From: Amycolatopsis oliviviridis
GTDB taxonomy: Bacteria; Actinomycetota; Actinomycetes; Mycobacteriales; Pseudonocardiaceae
Assembly (NCBI RefSeq): GCF_014654365.1
Contig: NZ_BNAY01000009.1
Coordinates: 336,847 to 400,846 of the forward strand
Reading direction: 5' to 3'
Length of the DNA: 64,000 nt
Made by a program: the position numbers and the translations under genes. The notes under the pieces were generated by a model that was not told where the DNA came from, did no database searches, and saw nothing but the letters and a program-made list of their open reading frames with translations. Positions 8,444 to 15,355 of this stretch are shown piece after piece; position 1 is the first letter of the stretch, and each line of letters opens with the position of its first letter.

Positions 8444-9310
8444 TCAGCGCCCGGTGGAGCTGAAGTGCATCCGGTCCTTCGGCGTCGTCCAGGTGCCGCC
8501 CCAGGTCCAGCCGATCGCGGAGAAGGCGGCGACGGTCGGATCCCCGGAGGTGATCATCCCCGGCCGCCGGTTTCCCCGATCGAGGTAGGCCGACGCGAGT
8601 TCTGGCAGGACGAGGTCACCCTTCGTGTACGGGTTGCAGAAGGGGTTGACGTCGATCGCGAGCCCGTAGGCGTGCGCGGACCAGTTCGTCTGGCCGCGGG
8701 CCGGACGGCAGACGAAGGCGTTGGTGTTGTTCCCGTCACCGGTCGGGGGAGCGGTGAGTTCGGCGGGCGTGGTCACGCGCATTTCCTCGATCGGGAACTT
8801 CACGGAGAACAACCGGTCGAAAACCGTCACCACGGGATTCGCGACGGAAGCGTTCACGAGCATTTCACCGGTGTGCGCGCGTCCGTCGAAACCCCAGAAA
8901 GACAAGGTGAGATAGCGCAGTTCGGCGGCTTTGACCGGACATCCCGCCTGCCAGGTGCTGCGGGCGAGCACGTCCGCGGGGACCGGATTCACCGTGCCCG
9001 CGAACCGGTTCCCGGCGGGCGGCGGAAGCAGATCCGAGGTCGGCAGGGAACGATCGGCCAGGACCGGAGGAGTCGGGAGGATCTGCCCGAAACCGTCAGG
9101 GCGCAAGGGAAGCGGCTTCGCGCCGACCTGCCAGGCCGGTGCGGGTGGCGGGGTCGTAGTGCTCGGAACCGGTGTGGCGGAAGAGGTTTTCGCGGGACCG
9201 CTGGTCACGGCCGGGGTGGACGGCGCGGGTGCCGGTTCGGGCGGCGCCGGGCTGGAACACGAAAAGAGGAGAAAAGCCGCACCCACCAGAATCGTCGCCG
9301 TCGCCCGCAC
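8444..9310 (-). CDS. M15-family D,D-carboxypeptidase-like lipoprotein
   Basis: About 288 residues, exported and lipid-anchored: the signal sequence ends in LLFSC (lipobox). A Pro/Thr/Ser-rich linker of about 50 residues leads to a peptidase M15 (VanY-type) domain. The zinc site is visible as SAHAYGLAIDVNPF (His and Asp ligands) and the final His in DRMHFSSTG. Such enzymes trim D-Ala-D-Ala peptides in the cell wall. The start was set at GTG 9310 because a lipoprotein signal begins there; the open frame extends further upstream but without a signal-like start. It is divergent from the trypsin-like protease gene at 9477. Confidence 0.88.
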   Translation of the reverse strand: MRATATILVGAAFLLFSCSSPAPPEPAPAPSTPAVTSGPAKTSSATPVPSTTTPPPAPAWQVGAKPLPLRPDGFGQILPTPPVLADRSLPTSDLLPPPAGNRFAGTVNPVPADVLARSTWQAGCPVKAAELRYLTLSFWGFDGRAHTGEMLVNASVANPVVTVFDRLFSVKFPIEEMRVTTPAELTAPPTGDGNNTNAFVCRPARGQTNWSAHAYGLAIDVNPFCNPYTKGDLVLPELASAYLDRGNRRPGMITSGDPTVAAFSAIGWTWGGTWTTPKDRMHFSSTGR

Positions 9311-9476
9311 GAGGTCCAGCCTGACAGATGCGTTCGGTGAGCACAGGTCCACCCGTTTCAGTGACACCGCATCGGGCTTTCGCCGATTAGGGTATTCGCG
9401 ATCGCTTGTGTACGCGCTGGAGTCGAAGGACTTCCCAGGGCTTGGCCATACGTACGCCCCGGTGAAGGGAAAGAAC

Positions 9477-10310
9477 ATGCCCAAGAAGTCACGCCGCCCC
9501 CTGCTGCTCGCCGCCGGAGCGGTACTGGCCACGGCCGTGATGGTGCCGGTCGTGGTCACCAGCGCTTCGGCCGACGACAGCGCGGCCAACGGCCCGGGCA
9601 AGGCCGCCGAACCGAGGATCGTGGGCGGGGGCAAGGCTTCGGTCTCGCAGTACCCCTACGCGGTGTTCTTGGCCGACCGCAGCGGGAACCAGTACTGCGG
9701 CGCGGTGATCGTCAGCTCCACGACGGTCGCGACGGCGGCGCACTGCGCGGTCGCGGTCAAGAAGAACGACGTCCGGGTGGTCGCGGGACGCGAGGACAAG
9801 CGTTCGCGGGACGGGGTGGAACTGCGCGTTTCGAAGGTCTGGGTCAGCCCCGACTACAGCGGTGATCCCGGCAAGGGCGACGACATCGCGGTGATGACGG
9901 TCAGCGGGAAGCTGCCGTACCGGCCCGCGAAGGTCGCGGACAACGGCAACGCCGACCTGTACGACGAAGGCACGAAGGCGACGGTGCTCGGCTGGGGCCG
10001 CGTCGCCGACGGCGGCGCGCGGTCGGACTACCTGCGCAGCGCGGTCGTCCCGGTGGTCAGCGACAAGACCTGCCGCACCGTGTACTCCGGCTACGACCCG
10101 AGTGACATGGTGTGCGCCGGTTACCCCGAAGGCGGTGTCGACGCCTGTCAGGGCGATTCGGGTGGGCCGCTGATGGTGGGGGACACGCTGATCGGGATCG
10201 TCTCCTTCGGCGAAGGCTGCGCCAAGGCGGGCAAACCGGGCGTGTACACCCGCGTCTCCCACTTCTCGAACGAGATCTCCCAGCAGAACGGCCGGAAGCT
10301 GATCGGCTGA
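9477..10310 (+). CDS. Secreted trypsin-like serine protease (S1A)
   Basis: A 277-residue preproprotease. The signal peptide covers about residues 1-32 (KKSRRPLLLAAGAVLATAVM then ASA). A short propeptide ends before RIVGG, the classical trypsin activation site. The catalytic triad is complete: His89 (TAAHC), Asp136 (DDIAVM) and Ser228 (QGDSGGP). Six cysteines sit in positions typical of bacterial trypsins. ATG 9477 is the only start that places the signal peptide at the N-terminus. The mature enzyme acts outside the cell; the nearby M15 gene on the other strand is also exported. Confidence 0.95.
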   Translation: MPKKSRRPLLLAAGAVLATAVMVPVVVTSASADDSAANGPGKAAEPRIVGGGKASVSQYPYAVFLADRSGNQYCGAVIVSSTTVATAAHCAVAVKKNDVRVVAGREDKRSRDGVELRVSKVWVSPDYSGDPGKGDDIAVMTVSGKLPYRPAKVADNGNADLYDEGTKATVLGWGRVADGGARSDYLRSAVVPVVSDKTCRTVYSGYDPSDMVCAGYPEGGVDACQGDSGGPLMVGDTLIGIVSFGEGCAKAGKPGVYTRVSHFSNEISQQNGRKLIG

Positions 10311-10349
10311 TCGATGCCTTCTTCACGTCCGATGTGCTAACAAGTGGGC

Positions 10350-10826
10350 GTGACCACCGACACCCCGATCACCGAGACCACGTCGTTCCCGCTGTCCGTC
10401 GCCGGTGACGAGATCACCGCCGCGCAGCTGCACGGCATCCTCCGCCTGCGCGTGGACGTGTTCGTCGTCGAGCAGGACTGCGCCTATCACGAGATCGACG
10501 GGCGTGACCTCCTGCCCGGCACGAGGCATCTCTGGGTCGGCGGTTCCGTCGCCGTCGACTCGTATTTGCGGGTCCTGCAGGACGCCGGCGGCACCTTCCG
10601 GATCGGCCGGGTGTGCACGGCGGTCCGCTCACGCGGCAAGGGGCTGGCGGGACGGCTGATGGAGACCGCGCTCGCGGGGATCGGGGACGCGCCGTGCGTC
10701 CTCGACGCGCAGACGTACGCGAAGGACTTCTACGCCAAGTACGGCTTCGTCGTCGAAGGCGACGAGTTCATGGAAGACGGGATCCCGCACCTCACGATGT
10801 GGCGCCGGGAGGCGCCGCGGCCGTGA
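10350..10826 (+). CDS. ElaA-type GNAT N-acetyltransferase
   Basis: About 158 residues. The start of the fold reads LHGILRLRVDVFVVEQDCAY, the signature of the ElaA branch of GNAT proteins. The acetyl-CoA loop is RVCTAVRSRGKGLAGRLM, and the end has the common FYAKYGF motif. GTG 10350 was chosen over GTG 10344 because a likely -10 (TGCTAAC) lies just upstream, which suggests a leaderless message. The last 35 bp overlap the 3' end of bioF on the opposite strand. Confidence 0.87.
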   Translation: MTTDTPITETTSFPLSVAGDEITAAQLHGILRLRVDVFVVEQDCAYHEIDGRDLLPGTRHLWVGGSVAVDSYLRVLQDAGGTFRIGRVCTAVRSRGKGLAGRLMETALAGIGDAPCVLDAQTYAKDFYAKYGFVVEGDEFMEDGIPHLTMWRREAPRP

Positions 10827-11979
10827 TCACCGCGACCGCGCGGTCCACGTCGGCCTCGGTGAGGTCGGCCCGCGCGGTCAGGCGCAGGCGGGAGATGCCG
10901 TCGGGCACGGACGGCGGGCGGAAACAGCCGACCCGCACACCCTGATCCGCGCAGGCGGACGCCCATGCCACGGCCGAATCGGGCGACGGCGCCTGGATCG
11001 AGATCACCGCGGCGTCCGGGAGACCGACCCGGAACCCCGCCGCTTTCAGTTGCATGGCAAGGTTTCCGGCGGCTTCGGTCACCTTGGTGGCCAGCTCCGG
11101 CTCGGCCTTCAGCGCGCTGAGAGCGGCCAGCGCGGCGGCGGCGCTGGCGGGCGCGAGCGCGGTGTCGAAGATGAAACTGCGCGCGGTGTCCACGAGATGC
11201 TTGATCACGCGACGTGGTCCGAGTACCGCTCCGCCTTGTGCCCCAAGGGATTTCGACAGCGTGATCGTGGTGACGACGTCCGGCGCGCCGGAGAGTCCCG
11301 CCGCGTGGACGGCGCCGCGACCGCCCTCGCCGAGCACGCCGAAGCCGTGGGCGTCGTCGACGAGCAGGGAAGCGCCGTGTTCCCGGCAGGCCCCGGCCAG
11401 TTCCTCCAGCGGCGCGATGTCGCCGTCCACGGAGAACACGGAATCGGTGACGACGAGCGCGCGTGGTTTGCGGCGGGTCGCCAGCGCGTGCTTGATGGCG
11501 CCCGGCTCGCTGTGCGCGACGGCGGCGATGTCCGATCGGGACAGCCGGCAGCCTTCGATCAGCGACGCGTGGATGTACTTGTCCGTGACGATCGCGGAAT
11601 CCGCGCCGGACAAAGCCGTGACGGCGCCGAGGTTCGCGGTGAAACCGGAGGAGAAGACCAGCGCGGCCTGCGCACCGCAGAAGCGGGCGAGTTCGTGCTC
11701 GAGTTCCGCGTGGACCTCGGTGGTGCCGGTGACGAGCCGGGAGCCTGTCGACCCGGCGCCCCAGCGCAACGCGGCCGCCGCGGCCGCGCCGGCGACGCGC
11801 TTGTCCCTGGCGAGCCCGAGGTAGTCGTTGCCCGCGAGGTCCAGCTCCGGTTCCTGCGCCTGCCGGATGCGCAGCTTGCGCACCAGCCCGGCCTCGGCCC
11901 GCTTCTCCGCCTCCACGTCGAGCCAGTCGAAGACCTGGTCGGGCGGGAGGTTCTGGGAAGCGGGGCCGGGAGAAGTCAC
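10792..11979 (-). CDS. bioF: 8-amino-7-oxononanoate synthase-like alpha-oxoamine synthase (BioF family)
   Basis: About 395 residues, a PLP enzyme of fold type I. BioF joins pimeloyl thioester and alanine in biotin synthesis. Features: LDLAGNDYLGLARD near the N-terminus, DDAHGFGVLGEGGRG at the cofactor ring, and the lysine that binds PLP in TLSKSLGAQGG. GTG 11979 is preferred over TTG 12009 because a GGAGA ribosome site stands 8 nt before it. No bioA, bioB or bioD lies nearby, so other members of the family (for example KBL-like) cannot be fully excluded. The 3' end overlaps the ElaA-type gene. Confidence 0.85.
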   Translation of the reverse strand: MTSPGPASQNLPPDQVFDWLDVEAEKRAEAGLVRKLRIRQAQEPELDLAGNDYLGLARDKRVAGAAAAAALRWGAGSTGSRLVTGTTEVHAELEHELARFCGAQAALVFSSGFTANLGAVTALSGADSAIVTDKYIHASLIEGCRLSRSDIAAVAHSEPGAIKHALATRRKPRALVVTDSVFSVDGDIAPLEELAGACREHGASLLVDDAHGFGVLGEGGRGAVHAAGLSGAPDVVTTITLSKSLGAQGGAVLGPRRVIKHLVDTARSFIFDTALAPASAAAALAALSALKAEPELATKVTEAAGNLAMQLKAAGFRVGLPDAAVISIQAPSPDSAVAWASACADQGVRVGCFRPPSVPDGISRLRLTARADLTEADVDRAVAVITAAAPPGATS

Positions 11980-12033
11980 GTCCCGCAGTCTCCCATCCGC
12001 CGTCCGCAAACCCGTCAGACGGGTGCCACAACA

Positions 12034-12114
12034 CGGGACTCGTGTGAATGAAGACGGGACTCGTGTGATCGGAGACGTAACTCGAGAGTTCCGCCTTCAA
12101 TCACACGAGTCCCG
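12034..12114. repeat. Cluster of ~21-nt palindromic repeat units (family B) between helicase and bioF
   Basis: Two tandem units, GGGACTCGTGTGAATGAAGA and GGGACTCGTGTGATCGGAGA, face an inverted unit ending TTCAATCACACGAGTCCCG. They can fold as alternative hairpins around a short centre ACTCGAGAGT. The cluster begins 24 bp after the helicase stop. Related clusters lie at 39507-39640, 44860-44979 and 62117-62228, each at the 3' end of a gene. Confidence 0.75.
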
Positions 12115-12137
12115 GTCAGGAACACGCGAGATACGAC

Positions 12138-13640
12138 TCAGCTGTCGTAGCTGCGACGCGGGCCGCGGCCCGGACGCTGCGGGCGGCCGTTGCCGCCACC
12201 GGACTCGCCACGACGCGGGCGGCCGCGGAAGCCGCCGGGACGGCCGCCTTCGCGGTGACCGTGACCCTCGCGCGAACCCTGGTAGCCACCGCGGTCGCCG
12301 CCACCGTAGCCGCGGCCACCGCCACGACGCGGGGACTCACGACGGCGCTCGACGACCGGCTCGCCGCTGGGCTGCTGCGCACCGGTGATGCGAGCGAGCT
12401 CGGCGTCGCCCGGGCGGATGGTGGTCTGCTCGGCGCGGACACCGGCGCGGTCGGTCATCCGGCGCACCATGCGGCGCTGGTCGTGGGTGACCAGCGTGAC
12501 CACGACACCGGACGCCCCGGCGCGCGCGGTGCGGCCGGCGCGGTGCAGGTAGTCCTTGTGGTCGGCGGCCGGGTCGACGTGCAGCACCAGCGAGATGTCG
12601 TCGACGTGGATACCGCGAGCGGCGACGTCCGTGGCGACGAGGACCGGGGCGTAGCCCTCCTTGAAGTCCGCGAGGACCCGGTTGCGCTGGCCCTGGGTCT
12701 TGCCGCCGTGCAGGGCGGCCGCGTGGACGCCCTTCTCGCGCAGGCGCTCGGTGAGACGGTCCACGTGGTGCTTGGTGCGGACGAACATGATCGTGCGGCC
12801 CTCGCGGGCGCCGATCTCGGTGATGATGTCCTGCTTGTCCTGGTGCGACACCTGGAACACGTGGTGGTCCATGGTGGTGACGCTCGCGGTCGACGGCGCG
12901 ACCGAGTGCGTGACCGGGTCGGTCAGGTACGCGCGGACCAGCCTGTCGACGTCACCGTCGAGGGTGGCCGAGAACAGCAGGCGCTGGCCGCGGGCCGGGG
13001 TCAGGTCGAGGATCTCGCGGACCTGCGGCATGAAGCCCATGTCGGCCATCTGGTCGGCCTCGTCGAGCGCGACGAAGTTGACGTCCGACAGCGACGCGGT
13101 GCCCTGGCGGACGTGGTCCGACAGCCGGCCGGGGGTGGCGATCAGCAGGTCGACGCCGCGGGAAAGCGCGTCGGCCTGGCGGGTGAAGGCCATGCCGCCG
13201 ACGGCGGTGCGGCACCACAGGCCGAGGGCCTTGGCAAGCGGGGTCAGCGAGTCGGCGACCTGCATGGCCAGCTCGCGGGTCGGGACCAGGATCAGCGCGC
13301 GGGGGTGCTTCGGCCGGGCGCGGCCGCCGTTGAGCCGGGTCAGCATCGCGAGGCCGAAGGCCAGGGTCTTGCCGGAACCGGTCTGGGCGCGGCCGAGCAC
13401 GTCGCGGCCGGCCAGCGCGTCGGGGATGGTCGCCGACTGGATCGGGAACGGGGTGGTGATACCGGCGTCGGCCAGGGCCCGCAGCAGCGGGTCGGGGAGG
13501 CCGAGCTCCGCCCAGGTCTTCGCCTTGACCGTCTCGACGGCGTCTTCGCGCAGCATCGCGTCACCCGCGGGGCGGGTGCGCGGCTTGCGGTGCTGACGCG
13601 CCGACGGTGAGACGTGGCCGGAGTTGAACGTGACTGTCAC
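12138..13640 (-). CDS. DEAD-box ATP-dependent RNA helicase with RGG-rich tail
   Basis: A protein of about 500 residues that unwinds RNA duplexes using ATP; relatives act in ribosome assembly and cold adaptation. All core motifs are present: Q motif (ITTPFPIQSATIP), I (AQTGSGKT), Ia (PTRELAM), II (DEAD), III (SAT), and VI (HRAGRTARAG). The last 70 residues form a Gly/Arg-rich RGG-type RNA-binding tail. I chose GTG 13640 because GAGAGG lies 5 nt upstream and the protein then begins at a conserved N-terminus; the frame runs on upstream without homologous sequence. A 300-bp leader region without another gene precedes it. Confidence 0.94.
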   Translation of the reverse strand: MTVTFNSGHVSPSARQHRKPRTRPAGDAMLREDAVETVKAKTWAELGLPDPLLRALADAGITTPFPIQSATIPDALAGRDVLGRAQTGSGKTLAFGLAMLTRLNGGRARPKHPRALILVPTRELAMQVADSLTPLAKALGLWCRTAVGGMAFTRQADALSRGVDLLIATPGRLSDHVRQGTASLSDVNFVALDEADQMADMGFMPQVREILDLTPARGQRLLFSATLDGDVDRLVRAYLTDPVTHSVAPSTASVTTMDHHVFQVSHQDKQDIITEIGAREGRTIMFVRTKHHVDRLTERLREKGVHAAALHGGKTQGQRNRVLADFKEGYAPVLVATDVAARGIHVDDISLVLHVDPAADHKDYLHRAGRTARAGASGVVVTLVTHDQRRMVRRMTDRAGVRAEQTTIRPGDAELARITGAQQPSGEPVVERRRESPRRGGGRGYGGGDRGGYQGSREGHGHREGGRPGGFRGRPRRGESGGGNGRPQRPGRGPRRSYDS

Positions 13641-13940
13641 AAATGCCTCTCGGACGTGGCACGTCACAAGGAGGCCCGGGCTGCCCGCGCGCAGGCAGGG
13701 CAAGATGGTGTGCACAGATGGGCGTTCACAGGGACGAACCCGGCACACCGCGTCTGCGTGACACCGCGCGCCAATTGGTTGATACGGATACCGCGAGCCA
13801 TTCGGTTGGCTTTGGAGGCGACGGACACCACTCATCCACGCCGCCGGTTGCGGTCTAGTACTACTGTACCGGACCGTTATCCGGCTCCCCAACTGGAGGG
13901 ACCGATTGTGGGCAGGGTCTCTGCCACACGTTCTCCCGGC
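13641..13940. other. 300-bp gene-free leader region upstream of the RNA helicase
   Basis: No supported gene lies here. On the minus strand a TAGTACTAG-like AT-rich patch near 13855-13870 could be the helicase promoter, which would give a 5' leader of about 220 nt. Long leaders are common for cold-induced RNA helicases. Only short local inverted repeats were seen, with no recognised riboswitch. Confidence 0.4.
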
Positions 13941-13997
13941 GTGTCATGAAAGGACCTTTCCTGACATGATCCGTCAGGAAAGGCCCTTTCATGACAC
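13941..13997. terminator. 57-nt inverted repeat downstream of the RIO-type kinase (hairpin family A)
   Basis: Arms GTGTCATGAAAGGACCTTTC... (13941-13965) and its complement (13973-13997) enclose a 7-nt loop, with one mismatch. It begins 22 bp after the kinase stop codon on the minus strand and so is placed as a terminator. Confidence 0.78.
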
Positions 13998-14019
13998 TGT
14001 GACATGACACTGTGGACGG

Positions 14020-14961
14020 TCAGCGCAACCCGGCGATCTCTTGCAGTTCCTCGATCAGTTCCGTGACCGCGGTCAGCCGTTCGGGCAGTCCCCGTGAGTG
14101 GAACCAGGCGGCGATGTTCCGCACGTCTCGCGCGAGGAACTCGAGCCCGCCGGGATTGGCGACGATGTCGACCACCTGTGGCAGGTCGATCACCATAATC
14201 CGCTCGCGGTGGACGAGCAGGTTGTACGCCGAGAGGTCGCCGTGCGCGAGCCCCTGCGACGCCAGCAGTTCCAGCATCGCCGAGGTCTGGAACCACAGCT
14301 CCCGCAACTGGTCCGGCTCCGGCCGCACCTGCGCCAGCCTCGGCGCGGCCGTCTCGCCGTCACCGAGGAATTCCAGCAGGAGCTCGGTTCCGTCGCGCTG
14401 CACCGGGTACGGCACCGGAGCACCGACCGTCCAGAGCCTGCTCAGCGCGCCGAATTCGGCCACCGCCCACTGTTCGGCGATGAGGTTGCGGCCGAAGCTG
14501 CTGCGCGACTCCATGGCCCGCATCTCCCGCGAGCGCCGCATCCGCCTGCCTTCGAGGTAGCCGGCGTCGCGATGGAACAGGCGGTGTTCGCCGCTGCGGT
14601 ACCGCTTGGCCGCCAGCACCGTGCCCTCGGTGCCGGGCAGGTTGCGCCGGACGAGGTGGACGTCCGCCTCCTTGCCGGTCTTGAGGACGCCGAGTTCGGT
14701 GTCCACCGCCGCCAGCTCGGTGATCACCCAATCGGGGCGAGGCAGCGGCCCCTGCTCCGAGTCGCCCCAGGTGCTCCAGCGGTCGGCGCCGTCGGGGATG
14801 GCGATTTCGGTGTAGGCGTCCTCACGCAGCCGGGCGAGCCGGACGCGTTCGGCTTCGGTGAGCCGTCCGCCACGGGTGGGTTCCGGCTCGTCGTCGAAAC
14901 GCGCGCGACGGGTACGGCGAGGACGTTGTTCGTAGGACTCTTCGAGATCGTGCTTGCGCAC
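14020..14961 (-). CDS. RIO-type serine protein kinase
   Basis: A 313-residue atypical protein kinase. The N-terminal ~50 residues are basic and low complexity. The nucleotide-binding region is LKTGKEADVHLV with the lysine in AAKRYRSG, the catalytic loop is HGDLSAYNLLV, and the metal-binding Asp is in VIDLPQVVD, all typical of RIO1 proteins. Bacterial RIO kinases are known in actinobacteria but their substrates are not settled. The GTG 14961 start puts a basic MRKHDLEES sequence first. It is transcribed alone. Confidence 0.9.
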   Translation of the reverse strand: MRKHDLEESYEQRPRRTRRARFDDEPEPTRGGRLTEAERVRLARLREDAYTEIAIPDGADRWSTWGDSEQGPLPRPDWVITELAAVDTELGVLKTGKEADVHLVRRNLPGTEGTVLAAKRYRSGEHRLFHRDAGYLEGRRMRRSREMRAMESRSSFGRNLIAEQWAVAEFGALSRLWTVGAPVPYPVQRDGTELLLEFLGDGETAAPRLAQVRPEPDQLRELWFQTSAMLELLASQGLAHGDLSAYNLLVHRERIMVIDLPQVVDIVANPGGLEFLARDVRNIAAWFHSRGLPERLTAVTELIEELQEIAGLR

Positions 14962-15208
14962 TGGTGGGTTCTCCTAGTCAGGGATGCCCCACCGGGCGAG
15001 CGTCGTGGCTCCGCGCTCAGCCGCGAGGGGCGAGTGGATGGGGGCGGACAACGCCCCGGACAGTCATCAGCACGAGGCACCTCCCTGTCGCATCCACCGG
15101 CTCCCTGCCGGATCGCGGACGATCATCTCGGACGCCGTGAGCCGCGCGCAACCGAATTAAATCCGGGGCGGCGGGGAGGGGGTGCGGGCCCAGCTCGGTC
15201 GGGGTGGT

Positions 15209-15250
15209 CGTGAGTGGTAAGTGACGTTCTAACGGCAGTTACCACTCACG
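15209..15250. repeat. 42-nt near-complete inverted repeat with 2-nt loop
   Basis: CGTGAGTGGTAAGTGACGTT, then CT, then AACGGCAGTTACCACTCACG. The two 20-nt arms pair except at two positions. It differs in sequence from the ATGAAGGCCC-type hairpin 46 bp away. It could be a small mobile palindromic repeat or a regulatory hairpin; no gene end adjoins it directly. Confidence 0.7.
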
Positions 15251-15296
15251 ACCCACTCGACCGACGCGGTACCTGCGCTTACCCGTCTGCTGTACA

Positions 15297-15341
15297 TGAA
15301 GGCCCCCTTCCCTCGGCTCAGCCGAGGGAAGGGGGCCTTCA
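15297..15341. terminator. 45-nt inverted repeat downstream of the LAL regulator (hairpin family A)
   Basis: A perfect palindrome TGAAGGCCCCCTTCCCTCGG ... CCGAGGGAAGGGGGCCTTCA centred on base 15319. It lies 15 bp beyond the stop of the LuxR-type regulator on the minus strand, the expected place for its terminator. Confidence 0.8.
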
Positions 15342-15355
15342 CGCGCGGCCGCTGC

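Larger units (their letters stand above)
14962..15355. other. 394-bp intergenic region upstream of the RIO-type kinase
   Basis: No gene is supported. The first ~240 bp from the kinase start must hold its promoter. The rest holds two distinct hairpins, at 15209-15250 and 15297-15341, which are described separately. The stretch ATTAAATCC near 15157 is the only AT-rich patch. Confidence 0.5.

Noticed and set aside
12034..12114. CRISPR array
   Set aside because: The ~21-nt units are adjacent and inverted to each other with no regular unique spacers, and no cas genes are present.
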